Assembly: GCF_023238445.1 (NCBI RefSeq)
Contig: NZ_CP096658.1
Span: 1,488,001 to 1,552,000 of the forward strand
DNA: 64,000 bases
DNA from: Halorussus gelatinilyticus
GTDB taxonomy: Archaea; Halobacteriota; Halobacteria; Halobacteriales; Haladaptataceae
Direction of reading: 5' to 3'
Below, piece by piece: positions 17,463 to 25,460 of the stretch. The position numbers and the translations under genes are program-made. The notes beneath the pieces are model-generated. The model was not told the DNA's origin, did no database searches, and worked only from the letters and a program-made list of their open reading frames with translations. Each line of letters opens with the position of its first letter. Within the stretch, counting starts at the first letter, position 1.

Positions 17463-17744
17463 ATGTCCGAACAGCACGTGCTCGATTCGCTTCCCGACCG
17501 GGCGATGAAGCGCTCGGAACTCGACCGCCTCGCCGAGGGCGAATCGGTCGAGTGGGTCGAACCCCTCCGGACGGGCGTCAAGGAGCGCCGGGACATGGTG
17601 GACGCGTGGATTCTCGAAACGAACGGCACGGCCCACGTCCTGCTGTACGAGATAGACGGCTGGATGCCACAAGGGTCGTTCGACAGCGAGGGGATGGACG
17701 ACGACGAGAAGCGCGAGCGCGGCGACGAGATTCTGGGCTTCTGA
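17463..17744 (+). CDS. Small conserved-looking acidic protein, unknown
   Basis: A 93-residue acidic protein without membrane segments or cysteines. The N-terminal part (MKRSELDRLAEGESVEWVE) looks helical. The middle (VDAWILETNGTAHVLLYEIDGW) predicts as two beta-strands. The ATG at 17463 follows a TTTTTGCC tract that could be part of a promoter. It is flanked by genes pointing away, so it is monocistronic. Function unknown. Confidence 0.65.
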   Translation: MSEQHVLDSLPDRAMKRSELDRLAEGESVEWVEPLRTGVKERRDMVDAWILETNGTAHVLLYEIDGWMPQGSFDSEGMDDDEKRERGDEILGF

Positions 17745-17884
17745 GGCGACTCGTTCCGAGTCGCCTCGGTGGTCGTCGTGGGCGAAAAGTGACCTTAGGC
17801 ACCGGAGAAAACGGTGAAGGTTGCTAAAATGACTATATACATTGCTCGAGTGAATCTACACCTATCTCAAAGGAGCGACTCTGC

Positions 17885-19258
17885 TCACGGCGCGGGGCCG
17901 AAGTAGTCGGCGAGTCGCGCGCCGAACTCGTCGGCGAGTCGCCCGATTTCCTCGCCGACCAGCACGTCGTAGTCGGCTTCGAGCGCCGACTCGACGTGGA
18001 CGCCCAACGCCACGTCGAACAGCGCGTCGCTCTCCAGGAACCCGGCGGCGGTCTCGAACTCGCGTCTCCGCTCCACGACGTAGCGGTCGCCGTCGATGAA
18101 CGGGCCGTAGGTTTCGGAGTCGTCGGCGTACTTCTCGAAGAAGCCCTCGGCGTGCTGGCGGACGTGGACCGGCGGCCCGTCGTGGCGCTCGACCGCCGGG
18201 CGCTCGGCGACTTCCAACTCCACGAGCAGGACCGCCGACTCGTCGGCGAACGTCGCGGCCCGGAGCGGGTCGAACCCGCGGCGCTCGAACTCGTCGCGGA
18301 CGCCCCCGAGCGACTTCCGGAGTTGCGGGTAGAGCTGGTCTTCCACCACGTCGGGCGCGTCGAAACGCACCGCGACCGGGGTCGTCGCGCGGTCCGCGAC
18401 GAACTCGCGGACCGCCGCCGCGTCGAGCGGGGCGGCGGATTCGGGGGAGAAGTAGTCGGCGCGAGGGTCGGCGAGCAGTTCGCGGGCGTAGTGCTGGAGG
18501 CGCGCGACGTTCTCGGCGGCGCAGACCGCCGCCACGTTGCGCTCGGGGTCGGTCGGGTCGATGACGACCAGCGGGTCGTCGAACGTGGCGGTGCCGTGGT
18601 CCTCGGGGTCGAACCGGACCGGCGGGTGCCAGTCCTCGGCCGCGGCCTCGACCACCGCGCGGAAACTCCCGTACGCCACGACGAGCAGTTCGGTCAGGTA
18701 GCCCGAGAAGCCGCGCGTCCGGAGGTCGCTCCCGTACGCGCCGATGCCCTTCAGGAACTGCTTGAACAGGCGCACCTCCCCGGCGAGGTCTGCGTCGATG
18801 CGCGCGTCGAGGTACTCGTTGTGAAACGGCGTCCGGTCCACGGCGGACCGAATCTCGGTCGCCGAGTCGAGGCGGTAACAGGGCACGAGGTCCACGTCGA
18901 AGCCGTCGTACTCGCCGGTCACGTAGGGGTGTTCGGCGAACTCCTCGCGGCCCTCCGGCAGGACGGCGTGGCCGACCGCCAGCCCGTAGGACTCCAACTC
19001 CTCGCGCTCCACGTCGGCGGGGAACCGCACGAACAGGTCGATGTCTCGGTCGCCGCTGATCCACGTCCCGCGGGCGGTGCTGCCGACCTGCATCACGTCG
19101 CCCGCGACGGGCAGGTCGGCGATGGCGTCCTCGGCGCGCTCGGTCAGCGCGGCCACGGCGTCGCGCATCCGCTCGCGCTCGCGCTCGTCGGGGTCGATTC
19201 GCTCGCCGACCCCGGCGACCACCGCCTCGAACTCGTCGTCGGTCTCCTCGCCGGTCAT
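17885..19258 (-). CDS. cca: CCA tRNA nucleotidyltransferase, archaeal (class I)
   Basis: A 457-residue archaeal CCA-adding enzyme that builds or repairs the 3' CCA of tRNAs. The nucleotidyltransferase motif GSTARGTWISGDRDIDLFV holds the catalytic Asp pair, and DVDLVPCYR supplies the third carboxylate. The helical middle domain KQFLKGIGAYGSDLRTRGFSGYLTELL is typical. Length matches the archaeal family. Neither tRNA gene just upstream encodes CCA, so this enzyme is needed for both. Confidence 0.95.
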   Translation of the reverse strand: MTGEETDDEFEAVVAGVGERIDPDERERERMRDAVAALTERAEDAIADLPVAGDVMQVGSTARGTWISGDRDIDLFVRFPADVEREELESYGLAVGHAVLPEGREEFAEHPYVTGEYDGFDVDLVPCYRLDSATEIRSAVDRTPFHNEYLDARIDADLAGEVRLFKQFLKGIGAYGSDLRTRGFSGYLTELLVVAYGSFRAVVEAAAEDWHPPVRFDPEDHGTATFDDPLVVIDPTDPERNVAAVCAAENVARLQHYARELLADPRADYFSPESAAPLDAAAVREFVADRATTPVAVRFDAPDVVEDQLYPQLRKSLGGVRDEFERRGFDPLRAATFADESAVLLVELEVAERPAVERHDGPPVHVRQHAEGFFEKYADDSETYGPFIDGDRYVVERRREFETAAGFLESDALFDVALGVHVESALEADYDVLVGEEIGRLADEFGARLADYFGPAP

Positions 19259-19391
19259 CGTCCGTGGATTCTCGGTCCCCGGCCGAAAACGTGTCGCCTC
19301 GCCCGTCCCGCCCCGTCAACGACTGACTCCCGTCGGGCGAAAACGAAAGCCCTATCAAATGACTCGCGCATAAGCACAAATGCAGCCAGAA

Positions 19392-19464
<73 letters not shown>

Positions 19465-19486
19465 CTACTTTCTCGCGGACACCGAG

Positions 19487-19539
19487 CGACGACGAGCGCA
19501 GCGAGTCGTCGCCGCGGTTCCGCCACCGCGGAACCGCGG
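19487..19539. repeat. Two consecutive hairpins between the tRNA genes
   Basis: The first hairpin has arms CGACGAC (19487-19493) and GTCGTCG (19505-19511). The second has a perfect 12-base stem CCGCGGTTCCGC/GCGGAACCGCGG at 19512-19539 with a CACC loop. They start 22 bases after tRNA-Asn. They could stop transcription, guide 3' processing, or be part of a small RNA. Confidence 0.6.
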
Positions 19540-19551
19540 CGAACCGAAGTG

Positions 19552-19559
19552 ATTTAAAG
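19552..19559 (+). promoter_or_regulatory. TATA-like box of the tRNA-Met gene
   Basis: ATTTAAAG lies about 28 bases before the first base of tRNA-Met, in otherwise GC-rich DNA. This suggests that the second tRNA is transcribed independently of tRNA-Asn. Confidence 0.5.
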
Positions 19560-19583
19560 AATCGAGACGCTATCCCCACCCGA

Positions 19584-19688
19584 GGGCCTATAGCTAAGTC
19601 TGGTAAAGCACCCGGCTCATATTGGCGACTGGCACGCCAGCGTCATGGGACACCGGGCGATTCCTTGGTTCGAATCCGAGTGGGCCCA
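19584..19688 (+). tRNA. Elongator tRNA-Met (CAT) with a 30-base BHB intron
   Basis: Acceptor arms GGGCCTA/TGGGCCC pair, with one G-T. The T-arm is CTTGG-TTCGAAT-CCGAG and the discriminator is A. The anticodon stem CCCGG/CCGGG brackets CTCATA, then 19622-19651, then A38. The intron forms an exact bulge-helix-bulge. The central 4-base helix pairs CTCA with TGGG. The 3-base bulges are TAT (19620-19622) and ACA (19650-19652), and an outer 5-bp helix pairs TGGCG with CGTCA. Cleavage after the second base of each bulge gives a normal 7-base loop. An intron in elongator tRNA-Met is known in haloarchaea. A CAT anticodon modified to read isoleucine is the alternative. Confidence 0.9.
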
Positions 19689-19756
19689 CTTCTGCCGACA
19701 CGAACCGCGAGCGCCGCGTAGCGGTGCGAGCATCTGCTGTGTCGCGGCGAGCAGGG

Positions 19757-22700
19757 TCACTCGTCGGGCGTCTCGACGTTGGTGAACTCGAAGCGAGCGC
19801 CGCCAGCCTCGCTCTCGGTAATCGTGCAGTCCCACCTGTGGGCCTCGACCAACTGCTCGACAACCGCGAGACCGAAGCCGATGCCAACGTTGCTGGTCGA
19901 GTAGCCGGGGTCGAACACCTCGCCGCGTTCGTCTTCGGGGATGCCCGGCCCGTCGTCCTCGACGTAGAAGCCACCGACGGACTCGTCCGTCGAGGCTCCA
20001 CTCGCTTCGCTCGCGGAGCCGTCGGGCAGGTCGCCGACCCGGACCGTCGCGTCCGGCCCGGCGTGTTCCTCGGCGTTGCGATACAGGTTCTCCAGCAGTT
20101 GCCGGAGCCGCGAGGAGTCGGCGACGATTTCGCGGTCGGTCTCGACGACGAGCGTCCCGCCGGGGGCCAAGTCGTCCCACCACTCGCGGGCAACCCCGCC
20201 GAGATTCAGCGCCTCGGTCGTCTCGACCGACCCGCCGCGCCGAGTCACGACCAGCAGGGTCTCTATCATCTCCTCGATGCGGTCGAGCGCGCGCTCGACC
20301 TCCCGGAACGACGAGGCGTCCGCGTCGCCGCCGACCGTCGATTCGACGCCCATGTCGAGGTATATCTGAGCGATTTCGAGGGGATTGCGCAGTTCGTGCG
20401 CGAGCATGCTGGCGAAGGCGTCGAGTCGCTCGTTCTGAGCCTCCAGTTCCCGCTCGTGGCGACGCCGCTCGCGCTCGCGCTCCACCCGGTCGAGCGCGGC
20501 CTCCGTGGTCGCCGCCAGGAGGTCGGCCAGCGTCCGGTCGTCGGCGTCGAACGCGCCGATTTCTGTCGAGACGACCGCGAGGACGCCGTGGTCGCCGAGC
20601 GGAATCCAAAGGCCGCTCCGGAGCGGCGTGTCGTCGCGGTAGGTCAAATCGGTGTTCGCCACGTCGTCGAACCTGATGGTCTCGCCGTCGGCGAACGCTC
20701 GCCACGTCAGCGCCTCGTCGCCCTCCTCGAACGCCGGCAGGTCGTCGAAGAGGTCCGCGACGTACTCCGAGACCGCCGCCGGAGTGAGTTTCTCGCGCTC
20801 CTCGTCGTAGAGGTAGATTCCCGCGCCCCGAATGCCCAGCACGTCGGTCGTCGTCTGGAGGACCGACTTCGCCACCGCGTCGGCGGTCTCCAGTTGGAGG
20901 AGTTCGCGGCTCGACTCGTGGAGTGCGGTCAGCGTCTGCTCGAAGCGCTTGCGCTCGGTGATGTCGCGAGTCACGCCCACGCGCTCGTAGCCCGTCTCGG
21001 TCCGCCGGAGGGTGAACGTCGTCTCGGCCGGGAAGCTCCCGCCGCTCCCGGTGTACAAGTCGTGTTCGACGGTCGCCGAAGCGCGCTCGCCGTTGCGTAT
21101 CTCCTGCTGGAGCTCTTCGACCTTCTCGACGATTTCGCCGTCGTAGAGTCTCGCGGGCGACGTGCCGACGAGGTCCGCCCGGTCGTAGCCGACCAGTTGG
21201 GCGAACGACGAGTTCACCATCGAGAACGTCCCGTCGGGACCGACGATGTAGATGCCGTCCTCGACGGTCTCGATGACGGTCTCGTACCGCTCGAGCTGCT
21301 GTTCGCGGTCCCGGCGACGAATCGCGGTCGAGAGGATGTGGGCGATGCTCTGGACGAACTGGACCTCGTAGTCGGCGTAGCTCCGGCGCTCGGTCGTGTG
21401 GGTTTCGAGGATGCCCCACGGGTCGTCGGGCGACCCGACGATGATGCTGACGCCGCTTTTCATCCCCCTCGACGCGTTGAGGTCGGGATACGAGAATCGG
21501 TCCTCGTTCGGGAAGTCCTCGACCACGACCGGCTCCCCCGCCAGGAGCGTGTAGCCCGCCTGCGAGTCGTGTTCGGTGCCGACCGTCACCGACCCGATCT
21601 CCGCCTCGTCCCAGTTGTACCCCGCCCGGAGCAACAGGTCGTCCTCCTCGGGCCGGAGTTGCAGCAGCTTGCTGAACTCGTGGTCCAGCGTCTCGGCGAC
21701 GAGTTCGGTCGCCTCGTCCATCAGGTCGTCCAGCGGTCGGTCTTCGAGCGCGTGCTGGGAGAACTCCGAGAGCGCGCGCTGCTGACCGACGCGGTTCTGA
21801 AGCTCCTCCTCCCGCGCCTTGCGCTCGGTGATGTCTCGGACGACGCCGGTCCGGGCGAACGCGCCCCCGTCGTCGCGGTACGGCCCGAATCGACTCTCGA
21901 CCGGCACGGAGTCGCCGTCCTTCCGAGTGAGTTCGAGTTCCAGCATCACGCTCCCGAAGTCGTCGGTGACCTCGTCGCTCATCTCGGCGGCCTTTTCGCT
22001 GATGGCCTCGCTGTGGACGACCGAGGCGGGTTCGCCGAGCAGTTCCTCGCGGTCGTACCCCGTCAACTCGCAGAGCGCGTCGTTGACCATCACGAATCGC
22101 TCCTCGGAGTCGAGCGCGTACACGCCGTCTTCGACCGTCTCCACGATGGTCTCGTAGCGTTCGAGCCGTCGCTCGCGCTCGCGGCGCTGGATGGCGGTCG
22201 TCAGGATGTGAGCGATGGACTGGACGAACTGCACGTCGTGGTCGGCGTAGTCCTGCTCGTCGGTGTGATGCGTGCCCAGAACACCCCACGGTTCGTCGGG
22301 CGACCCGACGATGGCGGTGATACCGCTGGTCACGTCGTGGGAGGTCAGTAGCTCCGGCCCGGAGAAGCGGTCCTCGTTTTCGAGGTCGGTCACGACGACC
22401 GGCTCCTCGGAGACGAGCGTGTAGCCCGCCAGCAACCTGCGGTCGTTCGCCACCGTCGCCTCGCCGACGATGCCGTCGCGCCAGCCGACGCCGTTCCGGA
22501 GCAGGAGTTCTTCCGCCTCGGGGTCCAACTCCAGCACCTTGCAGTAGTCGTGGCCGAGCGTCTCGCAGACGAGTTCGACCGCCTCGTCGAACAGGTCGTC
22601 CAACGGTCGATCCTCGAGCGCGGCCTGCGAGAAGTCGGCGACCGCCCGCTGTTGCTTGACGTGGTTCTGCAACTCGCCTTTGCGCTCGATGCGCCCACTC

Positions 22701-23857
22701 ACGTCCTGAAAGTACACCGAGAGACCGGACTCGGAGGGGTAGGCCTGCACCTCGAACCACGCCGAGAGCGGCGGGTAGTACTCCACGAACGAGGCGGGTT
22801 TTTGGTTCTCCATCGCTCGCTCGTACTCCTCTTGGAACGTCGTGCCGACCGACTCGGGGAACGCCTCCCAGATAGACTCGCCGACGAGTTCCTCCTCCGA
22901 CTCGTTCAGCAGTTCTTCGGCCTCCTCGTTGACGTAGGTGAAGTTCCAGTCCTCGTCCAGCGCGAAGAAGGCGTCCGCGATTCGACTGAACACCTCCGAG
23001 AGTTCGGTCTCCAACTCCTCTCGGCGGCGTTCGAGTTCGAACTGGGTCTCTTTGAGTTCGGTGACGTCCTCGGCCGCGCTGACGACTCGGCGAACCTCGT
23101 CGCCCTCCCGGACCGGGGCCGCGCTGACCGAGAGGTGGACCCGCCGCCCGCTCGGTTGCTCCACGACGACCGTCTCGTTGTAAACCGGTTCGCCGGTCTC
23201 CAAGACCCGGTTGACGGGGTACTCGTCGTCGGGCAGCAGTTCGCCGTCGGCGTCGTAGACGGTCCACTCCCGGTCGCCGTCGTCCGGGATGCTGTCGCCC
23301 CCGACGCCGACCAGCTCGGCCGCCCGCTCGTTCGCCCGCAGGAGGTCGCCGTCCTCGTCCCGGACCGCGAACGCTATCGGACTCGTGTCGAATATCTCCT
23401 CGATGAGCGCCTCCTCCTCGCGGAGGCGCTCGGCCGACGCGTCGTCGTCGGCTTCGCGGAGGAACCCGGTGAACCACTGCCGGTCGTCGCTCTCGTGGAC
23501 GAACCCCGAGACGGAGAGGCGGACCTCCTCGCCGTCGGCACCCACCCACGTCAACTCGTAGCGCTCGTCGTCGAGCGGCGTGCCGCCCTCGCCGTCGGTG
23601 TACCGGTCGAACCAGCCGTCGTACCTGTCCCGAAGCCGTTCGGGGACGAACTCGGCGAATCGCTTGCCGCGGACCTCGGCGGGGTCGTAACCCAGCAGGT
23701 CCTCGACCGCGGCGTTCGCGTAGACGAGCGTCCCGTCCTCGTCGGCCGTGACCACGGCGTCGCCGGCCGACGCCACCATCCGCTCGAAGAAGTCGTCGCC
23801 GAAGTCGGCCATTGGCTTCTCGCCCTCTCCCGCCGACTGTTCGCTGTGGCCGCTCAT
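19757..23857 (-). CDS. Soluble multi-PAS/GAF sensor histidine kinase
   Basis: A 1366-residue cytoplasmic kinase with no membrane segment. Rough order: PAS (16-135), PAS (140-272), PAS (273-400), GAF (400-575), PAS (575-690), GAF (692-865), PAS (865-985), GAF (995-1140), HisKA and HATPase (1145-1366). The phospho-acceptor box reads MLAHELRNPLE. The ATPase has LLENLYRNAEEH (N box), DDGPGIPEDE (G1) and GFGLAVVEQLVEAH (G2). The GAF-PAS pair at about 400-690 is repeated at 692-985, so the gene grew by internal duplication. PAS/GAF input usually senses redox, light, gas or small ligands. No response regulator is adjacent. Start 23857 (MSGHSEQ) precedes the first PAS. Confidence 0.92.
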   Translation of the reverse strand: MSGHSEQSAGEGEKPMADFGDDFFERMVASAGDAVVTADEDGTLVYANAAVEDLLGYDPAEVRGKRFAEFVPERLRDRYDGWFDRYTDGEGGTPLDDERYELTWVGADGEEVRLSVSGFVHESDDRQWFTGFLREADDDASAERLREEEALIEEIFDTSPIAFAVRDEDGDLLRANERAAELVGVGGDSIPDDGDREWTVYDADGELLPDDEYPVNRVLETGEPVYNETVVVEQPSGRRVHLSVSAAPVREGDEVRRVVSAAEDVTELKETQFELERRREELETELSEVFSRIADAFFALDEDWNFTYVNEEAEELLNESEEELVGESIWEAFPESVGTTFQEEYERAMENQKPASFVEYYPPLSAWFEVQAYPSESGLSVYFQDVSGRIERKGELQNHVKQQRAVADFSQAALEDRPLDDLFDEAVELVCETLGHDYCKVLELDPEAEELLLRNGVGWRDGIVGEATVANDRRLLAGYTLVSEEPVVVTDLENEDRFSGPELLTSHDVTSGITAIVGSPDEPWGVLGTHHTDEQDYADHDVQFVQSIAHILTTAIQRRERERRLERYETIVETVEDGVYALDSEERFVMVNDALCELTGYDREELLGEPASVVHSEAISEKAAEMSDEVTDDFGSVMLELELTRKDGDSVPVESRFGPYRDDGGAFARTGVVRDITERKAREEELQNRVGQQRALSEFSQHALEDRPLDDLMDEATELVAETLDHEFSKLLQLRPEEDDLLLRAGYNWDEAEIGSVTVGTEHDSQAGYTLLAGEPVVVEDFPNEDRFSYPDLNASRGMKSGVSIIVGSPDDPWGILETHTTERRSYADYEVQFVQSIAHILSTAIRRRDREQQLERYETVIETVEDGIYIVGPDGTFSMVNSSFAQLVGYDRADLVGTSPARLYDGEIVEKVEELQQEIRNGERASATVEHDLYTGSGGSFPAETTFTLRRTETGYERVGVTRDITERKRFEQTLTALHESSRELLQLETADAVAKSVLQTTTDVLGIRGAGIYLYDEEREKLTPAAVSEYVADLFDDLPAFEEGDEALTWRAFADGETIRFDDVANTDLTYRDDTPLRSGLWIPLGDHGVLAVVSTEIGAFDADDRTLADLLAATTEAALDRVERERERRRHERELEAQNERLDAFASMLAHELRNPLEIAQIYLDMGVESTVGGDADASSFREVERALDRIEEMIETLLVVTRRGGSVETTEALNLGGVAREWWDDLAPGGTLVVETDREIVADSSRLRQLLENLYRNAEEHAGPDATVRVGDLPDGSASEASGASTDESVGGFYVEDDGPGIPEDERGEVFDPGYSTSNVGIGFGLAVVEQLVEAHRWDCTITESEAGGARFEFTNVETPDE

Positions 23858-23959
23858 GGTCTACGAATCTCTTATCCCCGATACACACCGGGGACTCAAT
23901 AGTCTCACGCCTGAGCGCCTTTTTCTATAAAATCCGCGCCGGCGGAAAGCGACGCTCGC

Positions 23960-24025
23960 GGAACCCCCGCCGGCCGCTACTACCGGAACCCCCGCCGGCC
24001 GCTACTACCGGAACCCCCGCCGGCC
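23960..24025. repeat. 25-bp tandem repeat, about 2.6 copies
   Basis: Units begin at 23960, 23985 and 24010, each opening GGAACCCCCGCCGGCC. The first two are identical over 25 bases; the third is cut after 16 bases by the stop codon of the ArlD/E-domain gene. The array fills the end of the gap between that gene and the kinase promoter. Units abut without spacers. Confidence 0.85.
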
Positions 24026-24505
24026 TCAGACCGACGCGAGTCGCGCGATGTACACCAGACTCAACACGTGGTCGTCCACGTCGAGGTCGGCCGGACCGGG
24101 CTTGTCGGGGTCGAAGCTCTCGACCTCCGAGAACCCCCGCATGTAGTCGCGTAGGCCCTCCCGGACCGACTCGGTTATCCACTCGACCTCCTCGTAGTAC
24201 GCCAAGGCGTTGCCGGTGTTCTCGAATCCGGCCTTGTTGATGAGGAAGTCGAGCCACTCGAACACCACGACCTCGGTACTGTACTGGTTCGGCAGGGCGT
24301 CGAGATACGGCTTCTCGGGGAGCGCGCCCGCCGCGGCGAACTGGCTCTGCAACTGGACGAGTTCGTTTCGCTCGCTGTGGCGCAGTACTTCGTCTGGCGG
24401 CGCTGGCAGGTCCCCGCCCTCCTCGAACTCCTCGGGGGTCTCGCGGTGCGGGTCCGCGAGGCGACGCAGTTCGCGCAGGTCGTAATCTCCGGGCGTCGTC
24501 GGCAT
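24026..24505 (-). CDS. Stand-alone ArlD/E (FlaD/FlaE) domain protein
   Basis: A 159-residue cytoplasmic protein. An acidic N-terminal region is followed at residues 62-125 by the archaellum D/E domain: LPEKPYLDALPNQYSTE, WLDFLINKAGFENTGNAL, YYEEVEWITESV and LRDYMRGF. In haloarchaea ArlD/E proteins link the archaellum motor to chemotaxis signals. No other arl or che genes are next to it, so this is an orphan copy that may tune motility or act elsewhere. The stop codon abuts a tandem repeat. Confidence 0.85.
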   Translation of the reverse strand: MPTTPGDYDLRELRRLADPHRETPEEFEEGGDLPAPPDEVLRHSERNELVQLQSQFAAAGALPEKPYLDALPNQYSTEVVVFEWLDFLINKAGFENTGNALAYYEEVEWITESVREGLRDYMRGFSEVESFDPDKPGPADLDVDDHVLSLVYIARLASV

Positions 24506-24745
24506 GGTACTCGGGTAGTTCGGCTATCTCGGACGGCCCATTTAAACTTTCTTGCTATTCGAGTGACGGGGCAAAGAGAGCTTCCCGGCCCGCGGCCCGA
24601 AACCGACGGAGGGCGTAGTCTCCACTAGATTCCGAATTTCGACACGTTTCCTTCCGCTCCGCGAAGGCGCCACATCTCGGAAAACAGCCGCCGGTGCAGT
24701 GTTCTCGAACCCGAACGAAAACCAGACGTCGAAACGCCTCCCCGT

Positions 24746-25159
24746 TCAGTTTCGACGCTTCTGGACCGCGGCCGCGAGACCGACGACCGCGACGACGAGA
24801 CCGAGGAGACCGGCGACCTTGCCCTTGCTCCCGCCACCGCTACCGCCGTCCTCTTCGATCTCCCACTCGGGAGAGTCGTCTTCGTCCTCGGCTTCGGTCT
24901 CGAAGTCCTCGAACTCGGTCTGTTCGTCGCCGCTGCTCTTGAGTTTCCAGACCAACAGGCCGATTCCCGCGGCCACCGCGAGCAGGCCGAGCAGTTTGCC
25001 TTTGACACCGCCCGAGGACCCGGAGTCGCCCGACTCGGACGCCCCAGATTCGGACGTGGTGGTTTCGGACTCGACGGCGCTTCCGACGGCCGAGTCTTCG
25101 GGGAACTGGTACTCCTCGACGAGCGCGGGCTTCTCCAGATTTATCTCCAAGATTGCCAT
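24746..25159 (-). CDS. Two-TM acidic membrane protein, hypothetical
   Basis: A 137-residue protein starting MAILEINLEKPALVEEY. Two hydrophobic segments (about residues 55-68 and 113-130) are separated by a very acidic loop rich in Glu/Asp/Ser. The two segments are preceded by related Gly-Gly-Lys-Gly-Lys-type motifs (GGVKGKLLGLL and GGSKGKVAGLL), which suggests an internal duplication. No function is known. The short start at 25159 is chosen because upstream in-frame sequence has no family character. Confidence 0.65.
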   Translation of the reverse strand: MAILEINLEKPALVEEYQFPEDSAVGSAVESETTTSESGASESGDSGSSGGVKGKLLGLLAVAAGIGLLVWKLKSSGDEQTEFEDFETEAEDEDDSPEWEIEEDGGSGGGSKGKVAGLLGLVVAVVGLAAAVQKRRN

Positions 25160-25286
25160 GTCGTACAGTTCGCCGGTCAGATAGGAATAGGTTGCGGCTA
25201 CTCGTTCTGGCGCGAGCAGCGAGCGACGAGTCGCCGACCCCCAGTCCGGCCCGAACCCTTTCCGCGCTGGCCGACCGACACCCGAC

Positions 25287-25460
25287 ATGGCCCAGTGCGC
25301 CGTCTGCGGTGCCGACGTGGAGAAGACCAGCCCCGAGGAGACCGACTACCGAGACGACGAGTTCGCCGTCGCGCAGGTCGAGTACGAGGGCGAGACCTAT
25401 CGGTTCTGTAGCGAGGAACACCGCGAGACGTTCGAGGCCGACCCCGAGGAGTACGTTTAG
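25287..25460 (+). CDS. YHS-domain metal-binding small protein
   Basis: A 57-residue protein with CAVCGADVEK at the N-terminus and YRFCSEEHRETFEADPEEYV at the C-terminus. These are the conserved Cys, Cys and Phe/Pro/Tyr positions of the YHS/TRASH metal-binding domain. Such domains bind or sense copper or other soft metals. The stop codon overlaps the stop of the convergent disulfide reductase gene by two bases. The gene is short and easily missed. Confidence 0.85.
   Translation: MAQCAVCGADVEKTSPEETDYRDDEFAVAQVEYEGETYRFCSEEHRETFEADPEEYV

Noticed and set aside
19584-19688. tRNA-Ile2 (CAT with agmatidine)
   Set aside because: Possible in principle, but an intron with this BHB position is a known feature of haloarchaeal elongator tRNA-Met, so Met is preferred.
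19622-22351. 909-codon plus-strand frame opposite the kinase
   Set aside because: Antisense shadow with no motif or start signal; the minus-strand kinase has complete PAS, GAF and kinase motifs.
19617-23888. 1423-codon open frame on the minus strand across the kinase gene
   Set aside because: It is an Arg/Gly-rich shadow of the PAS/GAF kinase caused by GC-rich codons; no family motif, and it runs over the tRNA-Met gene.
23960-24025. 25-bp repeats as CRISPR
   Set aside because: Only 2.6 contiguous copies without spacers.
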